NCBI GenBank assembly: GCA_034231615.1
Contig: CM067314.1
Span: 13,767,415 to 13,831,414 of the forward strand
From: Meghimatium bilineatum
Lineage: Eukaryota > Mollusca > Gastropoda > Stylommatophora > Philomycidae
DNA: 64,000 nucleotides
Direction of reading: 5' to 3'
The notes beneath the pieces were generated by a model, which worked only from the letters and a program-made list of their open reading frames with translations, was not told the DNA's origin and searched no databases. This document shows, piece after piece, positions 42,264 to 51,309 of this stretch (its first letter is position 1; each line of letters begins with the position of its first letter). The position numbers and the translations under genes were made by a program.

Positions 42264-43250
42264 ATGCCGAGTACAATGGGGCTTAATATAATTTACAGAG
42301 GGAAAAATAAAAATCAGAAAACGACGAACAATGACAAACAGGGTGGTTTATGTAGCTTAAAGAATGAAAAATTAAGGCTGAACAAGGCTATGCAAGATCG
42401 TGCTGAGTCCCCTTATCCCGCTAATATAGAATATAGAACGAATATATATAAAATGCGCGAGAATGGTTATGATATTGTGTATTTAGATGAAACTTGGATC
42501 AACGCTCATCATACAAATGAAAAGGAATGGCAGTTAGCAGATGGAAGTATTAAAAGATCAGTACCAAGTAGTAAAGGGCAACGTTTGATAGTTGCACATG
42601 CAGGTAGCATACATAATGGGTTGTTGCAGAATGCTCATCTAATTTTCATTTCAAAATCCATTGACAATAGAGACTACCACTCCGAAATGAATGGGCACAT
42701 ATTCGAAGACTGGATCGAAAAAAGTATTCTTCCAATATTAGATAGACCTTCTTGTCTGATAATGGACAATGCTTCATACCATAACGTAGTGAACGTAGAA
42801 GATAGAATCCCAACAACATCAAGTACAAAAGATGCAATCAAAACGTGGCTCATAAAAGAACACATACCATTTACCGACAGGTACTTGAAACCCGAATTGC
42901 TTAACCTTGTAAAACAGACACAACGAACAAAGATATTTAAAATAGACAAGTTAATTGAAGAACATGGTCATAGATGTTTGAGACTACCTCCATATCATGC
43001 ACACTTAAATCCTATAGAGCTAATTTGGGCAAAAGTTAAAGGACACGTAGCATCTACAAATACAACTTTCAAATTATGTGATATTGAGACTCTTACAAAT
43101 CAGGCTCTTTCAAATATACATAAAGACTACTGGGTGAAATGTGAGGATCATGTGTTACGCCAAGAAGAGGAATATTGGAAAAAGGAAGGTTTGTTGTTTG
43201 TTCAGCCGAAAACAGTAATCGACCTATTTGACTCGTCTGATTATGAATGA
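42264..43250 (+). CDS. IS630/Tc1/mariner-superfamily transposase, wide D-E spacing (Sailor-like)
   Basis: A 328-codon frame without a stop. From residue 65 on it is a DDE transposase catalytic domain: YLDETWIN (first D, residue 75), CLIMDNASYHN (second D, 168) and HLNPIELIWAKVKGHV (E, 252), with RLPPYHAHLNPIE typical of the superfamily. The spacing between the second D and E is 83 residues. Tc1 and mariner have about 34; the Sailor group is described, from memory, as DD82E. The residues in between (TKDAIKTWLIKEHIPF, then LKPELLNLVKQ) form a helical insertion. The first 64 residues are translated degenerate repeat and show no helix-turn-helix, so the N-terminal DNA-binding part is missing or the start is elsewhere; ATG at 42453 (MRENGYD) would begin at the conserved domain. 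The enzyme would cut and join DNA at TA sites. No terminal inverted repeats were found. Confidence 0.82.
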   Translation: MPSTMGLNIIYRGKNKNQKTTNNDKQGGLCSLKNEKLRLNKAMQDRAESPYPANIEYRTNIYKMRENGYDIVYLDETWINAHHTNEKEWQLADGSIKRSVPSSKGQRLIVAHAGSIHNGLLQNAHLIFISKSIDNRDYHSEMNGHIFEDWIEKSILPILDRPSCLIMDNASYHNVVNVEDRIPTTSSTKDAIKTWLIKEHIPFTDRYLKPELLNLVKQTQRTKIFKIDKLIEEHGHRCLRLPPYHAHLNPIELIWAKVKGHVASTNTTFKLCDIETLTNQALSNIHKDYWVKCEDHVLRQEEEYWKKEGLLFVQPKTVIDLFDSSDYE

Positions 43251-43395
43251 TCATTACTCTGATTAAGTCTACACTAAAAAAAGTTTGATTTGCAAAATTT
43301 ACAAGTTGATTTGTAAAACATTTCATTGCTCAATACCACCCAAGCAATTCAAAAAAATGTTATAAGCAAACCATCAACCATTACTTATAAAAATT

Positions 43396-43572
43396 AGCCC
43401 GCTTGATTCAATACAGAAGTTCAGATATCTTGGATCAACTATTACAGACAAAATTTCCTTACATGAAGAAATATATGTACTTATTTCAAAGGCAGCGACA
43501 ACATTTGTGAAACTCACACCAAGAGCATGGAACAATATCAAATTGACTCTACGAACAAAAGATATATTTTAA
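43396..43572 (+). pseudogene. LINE thumb fragment
   Basis: SIQKFRYLGSTITDKISLHE, then EIYVLISKAATTFVKLTPRA and WNNIKLTLRTKDI, matches the FRYLGSTIT...EI...RI-x-KA pattern of RTE thumbs. It is an isolated 59-codon piece. Confidence 0.65.
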
Positions 43573-43880
43573 ATTTTTTTTACACCTGCCACCATGTAAA
43601 ATTTTGTGGACACGCCTATGGGTCATCATTGCACTAGATTACTGTAAAATATTTTGTTTATGGTCGAAATAATATTTACATGGGCAAACATCAAAAGAAT
43701 TCGCCGCTTTCAAATAACCGTTACAGCTAGACATCAAGTAACACATATGTTTTCGCGACATGGACATTTTAACAACGTATGCCAAAATTCATGTGAAATC
43801 ATCAAGAACTTTTTGAATTATAAATCATAACATCTCGGCAAACGATTCTGAACGGACTATAGCTTACTATTAGTGTGTGC
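43573..43880. other. No recognised feature
   Basis: AT-rich, no supported feature. Confidence 0.5.
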
Positions 43881-43892
43881 CATGTCAATAAA

Positions 43893-44102
43893 AAAAATTG
43901 GTAGCATATCCTATCCAGGACGTAGCTATCAACCCAGCATTTGTTGGCAGTGGTGATTTTCTAGGCAATATAAATACGTTCAGTAGGTTGCCATTGCTTT
44001 CTGAACGGTCCGGATGCACAATTGCCTGTGGTGAGGATCGAACTCGGTACCTTTGCCGTCACAGACGCGCTCTGTACCACTTAGCCACAGAGCCGGACAT
44101 GT
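43893..44102 (-). mobile_element. tRNA-derived SINE (family S1) with target duplication
   Basis: The minus strand begins GGCTCTGTGGCTAAGTGG (A box TGGCTAAGTGG), then ACAGAGCGCGTCTGTGACGG and GAGTTCGATCC (B box), and a body with GGCAATTGTGCATCCGG and AAAATCACCACTGCCAAC. The 12-bp sequence CATGTCAATAAA flanks it on both sides (43881-43892 and 44103-44114), which indicates retroposition. Confidence 0.8.
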
Positions 44103-44221
44103 CATGTCAATAAAGGGTAGGAAAAAACTAACCTGCTTCATGGTTTTAAGCTTGTTCGCCTTTGGGAATGTTATCTCAACAGTGGGACAAGCATAGTGCG
44201 ATGTTACTAACAAACTATCAG

Positions 44222-44735
44222 ATGATTAGTTTTATATACAAATCCACTACACCGATCGGATACATTGAACTATTGAACCACAGAAGAATAGAGAATACGG
44301 TCTTGAAACTGTGTTCTTCTTCGGAGTAAGCCATCATTCTCATTGGTTACTGTGTGTATATTTGTATCACCAAATTTAAAAAAAAATTCACTTAAAACAG
44401 CCATTACTAGCAGAAACTACCAGATTCCAGTGATTTCGAAAATGAATTCTGTATGTAATGCTGGTAATAGCGTAACATTCTGATTATTCTTCTGTCTTCA
44501 TTTTCGACCATATTCTTTATTTCTTCTTATAGCATTCATTAGCGCTCTCGTTCTCCTGTTTTCCTAGATCAATTTGTTGCTAAATGTAATATCTGAGGTG
44601 TTTAATATTATTTTTGTTCTTTTGTGATGGTGCCTATAGTTGGAAGCACGTATGTTGGGGGTAGAAATGTGTGATATGATATTTGTACGTATGTGATTTT
44701 GTGTTTGTGGATACACGTGCACCATGGTGGTATAT
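44222..44735. mobile_element. Repeat Y, uninterrupted copy
   Basis: The reverse complement of this segment is found in two pieces at 52530-52841 and 54216-54415, separated by X. It contains ACAAATCCACTACACCGATC, GGTCTTGAAACTGTG, CAGAAACTACCAGATTCCAG and AACACGTATGTTGGGGG-like sequence. The first 200 bp share the GGTTACTGTGTGTATAT core with family M hairpins. Confidence 0.7.
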
Positions 44736-44799
44736 AACCTGGAAGATGCATACAATACAGTTAGTTACACCCATCTTGTCAACATGCTAAAGGTAGATC

Positions 44800-44960
44800 C
44801 AGGAAAAGGGTAATAAAGTTTTGCTAATACACGATAACACACATAATGACACACACAAATCGACGTTTCGATCAAAAGGCCTTTATCAAGACAGACAATT
44901 GAAACAAAATTAAAACATATAACAGAAAGCGAACAGTAATAACATCGACGGTCACATTGA
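44800..44960 (-). mobile_element. Penelope-like element 3' end with conserved stem motif
   Basis: Matches 1690-1835 closely (AAAGTTTTGCTAATAC, AATGACACACACAAATC, AGAAAGCGAACAGTAATAA). The minus-strand motif CTTGATAAAGGCC-TTTT-GATCGAAACGTCG lies at about 44861-44890. Confidence 0.6.
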
Positions 44961-44979
44961 TATGAGTAGTATGTATATT

Positions 44980-46270
44980 ACTGTTCGCTTTCTGATATAT
45001 GTTTTAATTGGGAAATTGCACAAAGGAAAAATGGCAGCAAACATTTTAGCTGACGTCTATTTAAGGAAGAAAGTACAACGCTTTCTTATACACGTATCAA
45101 AGAAGTCAAAAAAAGAAATTAAAAGAAAACTGAATAATCAAAATCCAGAGCCATGCATGAAGACACCCTTTACTATCGCAGAACTAGATGGTGCCATAGG
45201 AAAACTAAAAACCAAAAAGATCCCAGGAAAGGATGGCATAACCAATGATATGACCAGAAACCTAGCACCAACAAGCAGAACACGATCCTTACTATCTTCA
45301 ACAAATCATGGTAAAATTCCAGACATAGCGTGAAGCTGTCATCATCCCAATCGATAAAAAACAAAAAGAACACCAACAAGTCATGCTACCGACCAGCCAA
45401 TCTCTTGAGTTGTGTAGGAAAAACAATGGAGAGAATGGTCAACTCTAGACTAATAAAATACTTGAACGAAAACCCAAAACTCACCAAGACACAGTGATCC
45501 TATAGGGAAAATCGAACCAATGAAGACCAGCTCATATACCTAGCACAGGAAATCGAACCAATGAAGACCAGCTCATATACCTAGCACAGGAAATCGAACC
45601 AATGAAGACCAGCTCATATACCTAGCACAGGAAATCGAACCAATGAAGACCAGCTCATATACCTAGCACAGGAAATCGAACCAATGAAGACCAGCTCATA
45701 TACCTAGCACAGGAAATCGAACCAATGAAGACCAGCTCATATACCTAGCACAGGAAATCGAAAATGCTTTTCAAAAGAAGGAAAAAATACTGGCAACTTT
45801 TATGGACGAGGTCTACGATAAGGTGTGGAAAGATGGATTCTTCTTCAAGCTTCTCCAAAACAAAATTGAAGGAAGAATGTTCAGCTGGATAAAAGATTTC
45901 CTCTGCTACCGCACAGCAAGAGTAAACTTAGATGGTAACCTAAGCAAACGTGTTATTATCTAACAAGGAGTGACTCAAGGAGACGTGATTTCTCATACCC
46001 TCTTCCTAATATTCATCAGTGATATTGGAGACAAACGGTCACACCATATTCCAAAGGCCCTCCATTCAGATGGTTTTGATGTCTGGAGTGTGGCAGGCAA
46101 CATATCCACTGCACACACAAAAACAACAGAATGCAGACCACACCTGACACCCTAAGTGAATGGGCATCTCACTGGGGAGTCCAAATTAACCTCTCAAAAA
46201 CTGTAACAACCATCTTCTCACTTTCAAAGCACCATGAAAAAGCAAATCTACAAATAAATGGTAAATTATA
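44980..46270 (+). pseudogene. I-like LINE ORF2, first part (fingers, palm)
   Basis: Plus strand, in broken frames: MKTPFTIAELDGAIGKLKTK, KIPGKDGITNDM (finger motif, 45160-45250), AVIIPIDKKQKEH and CYRPANLLSCVGKTMERMVN (about 45330-45450), then a 41-bp tandem expansion, AFQKKEKILATFMDEVYDKV (motif A, where the usual F-D-x-x-x-A-F-D is altered), GMFSWIKDFL, QGDVISHTLFLIFISDI (motif B), and LHSDGFDVWSV (motif C, catalytic ADD changed to SDG), LSEWASHWGVQINLSKTVT. It stops at about 46265, where the Penelope pair is inserted, and resumes at about 49465. It is catalytically dead. Confidence 0.8.
45510..45755. repeat. 41-bp tandem expansion within LINE RT coding sequence
   Basis: Exactly six 41-bp units (starts 45510, 45551, 45592, 45633, 45674, 45715) of AATCGAACCAATGAAGACCA followed by GCTCATATACCTAGCACAGGA. 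The unit encodes the NRTNEDQLIYLAQEI stretch between RT motifs. Because 41 is not a multiple of three, each added unit shifts the frame. The copies are virtually identical, so the expansion is recent. Confidence 0.96.
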
Positions 46271-46626
46271 ATACTCACGTGGAAGACAGGTAATGAAGTC
46301 CTACTGAATGACAACTAAAACACTACACACTATCTCTAACGGATGTAAATATGGTACATACAACAAAACAAAACACAGAATATAATCTACAAATGACAAT
46401 ACACAGGACAAAGTCGACGTTTCGGACCAATATGCCTTTTTCAAGATACGGACATAACATACAAACATAAAAAAAAATCACAAGTAGAAATGAATGCGTA
46501 TCCGAGTGAAATGTGGTAGTTAGATAGATACCGGAAGCATACGAACAGGAAGTACACAAAGACGATACTACAGGTGGAACGAGAGGAACAAAACGATGAC
46601 GTAACAAAGACCAATACGACCGAGAA

Positions 46627-47382
46627 CTAAGCGAAAGAGTGGTCGGAATTGAGTCCAAATGGCTTGATGGTACCCAACTCGAAAATGAGACGATTTTCTA
46701 AGGCGTACCTAGATCTATCATCGGTGGTGCAGGATCTGATGGCAGTGACCTGAATGTCAAGGACACCACGGTGGCCATCGCCGTTGAAGTGATTGGCTAC
46801 AGGAGTGGGTGTTCTGTGTTTGATAGCATGCAAGTGGTTACAGAAGCGGTCGCTCAGTCTAAGGCCAGTCTCACCGATATATTGCCTACCACAGCGTTTA
46901 CATATGATCACGTAAATAACATTACGGGATTCACATGTAAAGGCCTCATCGATGGAGAAACTGGCCTTGGGGAATGAGATGGAGCGCATCTGAACCACAT
47001 AAGGACATGTGAACCGACGACCACGTGAGCACCGCACGCGTGAGCACCGCACGGTACCAAAATGGTCAGGTGCAGAGGACCTGAGGTGGCTGTGGACCAA
47101 GATGTCCTTCAGATTTTTGTCGCGCCTATAATCCACCAGAGGTAATTTGTGGAAAGCGTCATGGGTGTCAGAATCAGACTGGAGAAGGGAATAATGTTTA
47201 AGTAGAATGCGACGGACAGTCGAGTTATGAGGATGGAAGGTAAGAACCAGTTTAATCCTATCAGAGGAGGAGGAAGAACCCTGGGAATTATTCAAGGTAT
47301 CAAGGCGAGATAGCTGGCGTACACGGAGCCAAGTCAAATGAAAGAATGCTGTCAGGGAAGGAGCGTCTACGAAAGAACTCAA
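46627..47382 (-). CDS. Penelope ORF C-terminal part: GIY-YIG endonuclease
   Basis: 251 codons. The frame enters from the RT part after a frameshift. Residues 35-115 are the linker (VLTFHPHNSTVRRILLKHY; KNLKDILVHSHLRSSAPDHF). Residues about 155-215 are the GIY-YIG domain: VIYVIICKRCGRQYIG with the two tyrosine motifs, then GLRLSDRFCNHLH with the conserved R and H. The end is SRYALENRLIFELGTIKPFG followed by LNSDHSFA. Its partner frame at 48344-49087 is over 90% identical by eye. A small duplication (RCSRVRCSRGRR against RCSRGRR) distinguishes them. As an isolated fragment it is unlikely to be functional. Confidence 0.85.
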   Translation of the reverse strand: MSSFVDAPSLTAFFHLTWLRVRQLSRLDTLNNSQGSSSSSDRIKLVLTFHPHNSTVRRILLKHYSLLQSDSDTHDAFHKLPLVDYRRDKNLKDILVHSHLRSSAPDHFGTVRCSRVRCSRGRRFTCPYVVQMRSISFPKASFSIDEAFTCESRNVIYVIICKRCGRQYIGETGLRLSDRFCNHLHAIKHRTPTPVANHFNGDGHRGVLDIQVTAIRSCTTDDRSRYALENRLIFELGTIKPFGLNSDHSFA

Positions 47383-48009
47383 TCATCTCAGAGGATTTGT
47401 CGAGAAAATCGTCGTCATCGCTACATAAGCGACGAAGGCGAAGAACCTGTGAGTAAGGTAGAGAGTTACGACAGGCGGGAGGATGAGAAGAAGTGTAGAG
47501 CAGAAAGCCATGTGCATCAGTGGGTTTGTAGTAGACTGATGTGCTGAGGTATAGGGGATGAATAGTGACCATGATGTCCAGGAAATGGACAGAGGTGGTG
47601 GAAATGGTAAATGTGAATTTAATAGCGGGGTTGAAATTGTTGATGAAGTTGATGAAGCGAGACAGTTCTGCTTCTGTCATGTCAGTAATGCCTATCCCAT
47701 CATCAATGTATCTGTGGAAAAGAGATGGGAATGGGTAGGTAGACCAAACTAGATGTTCTAGATGTCCCATGAAAAGACAAGCATAACTAGGCCCCATCTT
47801 AGTGCCCATGGCCACACCACTGATCTGATCGAAAAAATGTCCATCGAATTCAAAAGAGTTGAGTGTGAGCACCAGTTCAGCAAGGCGGATAAGGGTTGGA
47901 GTAGATACAGAAGGATGCGGACTCTTGTCCAGAAAGAACTGCAACGCCCTAAGACCATCGGCATGTGGTATAGACGTGTACAGAGAGCAAACATCAAGCA
48001 AGAACAGAC
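47300..48009 (-). CDS. Penelope ORF reverse transcriptase part
   Basis: The element's RT from motif A onward: LDVCSLYTSIPHADGLRALQ, SGVAMGTKMGPSYACLFMGH, LFHRYIDDGIGITDMTEAEL, STTSVHFLDIMVTIHPLYLS, YYKPTDAHGFLLYTSSHPPA and QVLRLRRLCSDDDDFLDKSS. The catalytic pair YIDD is intact. The finger domain is missing because of 5' truncation at 48010. The ATG at 48100 lies in the oppositely oriented copy and is not a real start. The polymerase would copy the element's RNA. Confidence 0.8.
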
Positions 48010-49443
48010 GATAGGTGCGATACATTGATGATGCGATAGGCATTACTGACATGACAGAAGCAGAACTGTCTCGCTTCATCAACTTCATCAACAATTTCAA
48101 CCCCGCTATTTAATTCACATTTACCATTTCCACCACCTCTGTCCATTTCCTGGACATCATGGTCACTATTCATCCCCTATACCTCAGCACATCAGTCTAC
48201 TACAAACCCACTGATGCACATGGCTTTCTGCTCTACACTTCTTCTCATCCTCCCGCCTGTCGTAACTCTCTACCTTACTCACAGCTTCTTCGCCTTCGTC
48301 GCTATGTAGCGATGACGACGATTTTCTCGACAAATCCTCTGAGATGATTGAGTTCTTTCGTAGACGCTCCTTCCCTGACAGCATTCTTTCATTGGCTTGG
48401 CTCCGTGTACGCCAGCTATCTCGCCTTGATACCTTGAATAATTCCCAGGGTTCTTCCTCCTCCTCTGATAGGGTTAAACTGGTTCTTACCTTCCATCCCC
48501 ATAACTCGACTGTCCGTCGCATTCTACTTAAACATTATTCTCTTCTCCAGTCTGATTCTGACACACGTGACGCTTTCCACAAATTACCTCTGGTGGCCTA
48601 TAGGCGCGACAAAAATCTGAAGGACATCTTGGTCCACAGCCACCTCAGGTCCTCTGCACCTGACCATTTTGGTACCGTGCGGTGCTCACGCGGTCGTCGT
48701 TTCACATGTCCTTATGTGGTTCAGATGCGCTCCATCTCATTCCCCAAGGCCAGTTTCTCCATCGATGAGGCCTTTACATGTGAATCCGGTAATGTTATTT
48801 ACGTGATCATATGTAAACGCTGTGGTAAGCAATATATCGGTGATACTGGCCTTAGACTGAGCGACCGCTTCTGTAACCACTTGCATGCTATCAAACACAG
48901 AACACCCACTCCTGTGGCCAATCACTTCAACGGCGATGGCCACCGTGTTGTCCTTGACATTCAGGTCACTGCCATCAGATCCTGCACCACCGATGATAGA
49001 TCTAGGTACGCCCTAGAAAATCGTCTCATTTTCGAGTTGGGTACCATCAAGCCATTTGGACTCAGTTCCGCCTACTCTTTCGCTTAGTTCTCGGTCGTAT
49101 TGGTCTTTGTTACGTCATCGTTTTGTTCCTCTCGTTCCACCTGTATTATCGTCTTTGTGTACTTCCTGTTCGTATGCTTCCGGTATCTATCTAACTACCA
49201 CATTTCACTCGGATACGCATTCATTTCTACTTGTGGTTTTTTTAATGTTTGTATGTTATGTCCGTATCTTGAAAAAGGCCTATTGGTCCGAAACGTCGAC
49301 TTTGTCCGGTGTATTGTCATTTGTAGATTATATTATGTGTTTTGTTTTGGTGTATGTACCATATTTACATCCGTTAGTGATAGTGTGTAGTGTTTTAGTC
49401 GTCATTCAGTAGGACTTCATTACCTGTCTTTCACGTGAGTATT
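48010..49443 (+). mobile_element. Penelope-like element, right copy of a head-to-head pair
   Basis: Plus-strand copy truncated just before motif C (RYIDDAIGITDMTEAELSRF, 48016). It carries one stop (NPAI-stop-FTF), a frameshift near 48300, then the open frame 48344-49087 with the GIY-YIG domain, and a 3' part with the stem motif at 49268-49300. The right end CACGTGAGTATTA mirrors the left end of the pair (TACTCACGTGG at 46272). Arms 46271-47717 and 48016-49443 are near-perfect inverted repeats with a 300-bp spacer. Confidence 0.88.
48344..49087 (+). CDS. Penelope ORF C-terminal part: GIY-YIG endonuclease
   Basis: 247 codons from RT connection to C-terminus: MIEFFRRRSFPDSIL, KLVLTFHPHNSTVRRILLKH, NVIYVIICKRCGKQYIGDTG and LRLSDRFCNHLHAIKHRTPT, ending GTIKPFGLSSAYSFA. 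It retains the two tyrosine motifs and the conserved R and H of the GIY-YIG fold. The ATG is internal to the element protein and not a natural start. Confidence 0.85.
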   Translation: MIEFFRRRSFPDSILSLAWLRVRQLSRLDTLNNSQGSSSSSDRVKLVLTFHPHNSTVRRILLKHYSLLQSDSDTRDAFHKLPLVAYRRDKNLKDILVHSHLRSSAPDHFGTVRCSRGRRFTCPYVVQMRSISFPKASFSIDEAFTCESGNVIYVIICKRCGKQYIGDTGLRLSDRFCNHLHAIKHRTPTPVANHFNGDGHRVVLDIQVTAIRSCTTDDRSRYALENRLIFELGTIKPFGLSSAYSFA

Positions 49444-49464
49444 ATTTTCCATTATGTTCTACTA

Positions 49465-49745
49465 GCAGTACCACATTCTATTGAAATAAATGGTAGTGAG
49501 TTAGTACATAGGGAGAATCCTACATATCTCGGTGTCAAACAAGATAAGCGACTCACCTGGAAACGACACCTGATAACCACTGAACAAAAATCAACCAGGA
49601 AACTATCATTGATGAAGAAACTTGCAGGCACAGGTTAGCAGAGCAAATAGAAGTATTATCTGAAAAGTCTACATGGGTACAGTCAGACCTGTAGTAGAAT
49701 ATGGAATTACAAATAAATAAATCAGAAAACAAATAAATATTCATC
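49465..49745 (+). pseudogene. I-like LINE ORF2, second part (thumb)
   Basis: Plus strand: HSIEINGSELVHRENPTYLG, then VKQDKRLTWKRHLITTEQKS and TRKLSLMKKLAGTG, then in another frame KVYMGTVRPVVEYGIT. It continues from SLSKHHEKANLQINGKL at 46260 across the Penelope insertion. It is interrupted again at about 49745 by a family K LINE fragment. Confidence 0.75.
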
Positions 49746-49757
49746 GCCTAACTAACA

Positions 49758-50012
49758 CCGAAAACTAGCATGGTTCGGACATATAAGCAGGCACGATTCC
49801 TTATAAAAAAACAATACTGCAGGGAACTGTCGAGGGTGGAAGAAGCAGAGGAGGGAAAAATTAAGGCATGGATAGACAAAATCACGGAATGGACAGGGAA
49901 AGATATTTCCACACTCATCTGCATCGCTGAGGATAGAATTCGCTGCAGGACTCTGTGTGCTGAGGCATCCAATGTGGTACCCCTACGACCCTGAAGGGTT
50001 ACGGGTTTATTG
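49758..50012 (+). mobile_element. Family K LINE 3' fragment, nested
   Basis: KLAWFGHISRHDSL-like start (AAACTAGCATGGTTCGGACA), GTVEGGRSRG, ITEWTGKDISTLICIAEDRI and RTLCAEASNVVPLRP, then a GGGTTTATTGATTGATT tail. It is nearly identical to 36450-36715 and to the reverse of 54500-54780. Inserted into the I-like LINE, whose sequence resumes at about 50025. Confidence 0.8.
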
Positions 50013-50024
50013 ATTGATTCTATC

Positions 50025-50935
50025 TAAAGTATAAAATGTAGGACTTCAGCTAATCTCAGGAGGGATAAAAACCACTCCAATCCATCATCCATGCAATGGA
50101 AAAACACGTAAATATCCGCTCACTGGATAACAGAAAAGAGGAAAAAATGCTTGTGCAAATGGAAGAAATTAAGCGCATACCAAACCTTCCGATACATACG
50201 AAAATTTCTAGATCAACCACAAACATGCTTAATGGAACCAGTTTCTGTCATATCTCGAACCATCTCCATTAACAACACAATGATATACTCACAAACCTCC
50301 CAATTGAAATTGAAACACTAACGTATTTTGAAGTGCCAGACAATAGTCTCCAAAAACGTCTCCATAATAACACAGGTTCCTGGAATAATTAATAAGGAAT
50401 ACCAGACTCCACCTCAACTAAAAGCATTGACACTAGAGATGATAGATATAAAATACATTCCAAAGGAATGGACACATGTCTACACGGATCGATTGGCAGA
50501 GGGAGCAGTAAGGAATGGACAAAGTGGAATTATAATAATACTTAAAGATGGGAAGACAATATCAAAAAAATTTCAAACTGGGAAATACTCATCTAATGTG
50601 GATGATGATTCCTTTTCAATGGCCAGGATTACAGATCAGGGATTGAAATGCGATGTTGTTAGAATTGAACATTTTGGAGGGCGCTGAAGCATGATGGTCA
50701 AAAATGACGACTAACTAACTAACCTCCAAAGATATCAACAGACCACAATATTTCGCCTTAGAACAGGTCATTGCAAACTGTTCGGTCACCTTTACATATT
50801 GAGGATCTCGTACACAGATGAATGTCCATGTGGATCCGGAACCCAGACTCCTGAACACATATTTTAGGATTGATACAAAGAGCATAGACAGCAGACCTGG
50901 CCAGTGGATACAGACTTTAGGCAAATGCTATAAGG
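50025..50935 (+). pseudogene. I-like LINE ORF2, third part (RNase H, zinc motif)
   Basis: Plus strand: LQLISGGIKTTPIHP (about 50040), KYIPKEWTHVYTDRLAEGAV, RNGQSGIIIILKDGKTISKK and FQTGKYSSN (RNase H first strands; the usual YTDGS is YTDRL), then an inserted segment, then YQQTTIFRLRTGHCKLFGHL and YTDECPCGSGTQTPEHIF, the C-terminal C-x-C...H zinc motif region typical of these LINEs. It is degenerate throughout. Confidence 0.75.
50600..50725 (+). mobile_element. 3' end of another I-like LINE, nested in RNase H
   Basis: DDDSFSMARITDQGLKCDVV, then RIEHFGGR-stop, followed by (ACTA)n ending CTAACTAACTAACC, the same tail type as the copy at 14285. It replaces the middle of the host LINE's RNase H. 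The first 50 bp closely resemble the unit of the 61508-62157 minisatellite. Confidence 0.6.
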
Positions 50936-50939
50936 CAAT

Positions 50940-51309
50940 ATTTCCCACTGAGAGTACAATATTTCACACTGAGAGTACAATATTTCACACTGAGAGTACA
51001 ATATTTCACACTGAGAGTACAATATTTCACACTGAGAGTACAATATTTCCCACTGAGAGTACAATATTTCACACTGAGAGTACAATATTTCACACTGAGA
51101 GTACAATATTTCACACTGAGAGTACAATATTTCACACTGAGAGTACAATATTTCCCACTGAGAGTACAATATTTCACACTGAGAGTACAATATTTCACAC
51201 TGAGAGTACAATATTTCACACTGAGAGTACAATATTTCACACTGAGAGTACAATATTTCACACTGAGAGTACAATATTTCACACTGAGAGTACAATATTT
51301 CACACTGAG
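50940..51309. repeat. 21-bp minisatellite, ~17 copies
   Basis: Homogeneous CACTGAGAGTACAATATTTC(A/C) units. It lies exactly between the end of the I-like LINE and the RTE-type LINE. Open frames on both strands (TESTIFH; QCEILYS) reflect the 21-bp period. Confidence 0.97.

Larger units (their letters stand above)
46271..48009 (-). mobile_element. Penelope-like element, left copy of a head-to-head pair
   Basis: Minus-strand element, 5'-truncated at about 48010. Two overlapping frames: 48009-47300 holds reverse transcriptase motif A (LDVCSLYTSIPH), motif B (GVAMGTKMGPSYACLFMGHL) and motif C (RYIDDGIGITDM), plus HFLDIMVTIHPLYL. After a frameshift near 47330, 47382-46627 holds the GIY-YIG nuclease domain (NVIYVIICKRCGRQYIGETG, then LRLSDRFCNHLHAIKHR). 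The 3' untranslated part contains the stem motif at 46413-46446. Penelope proteins use the RT plus a GIY-YIG nuclease to integrate. The element interrupts an I-like LINE. Confidence 0.88.

Noticed and set aside
49268-49303. Calling the Penelope 3' motif a hammerhead ribozyme.
   Set aside because: The stem followed by GAAAC fits, but the CUGAUGA core is not present in any of the eight copies. Reported only as a motif.
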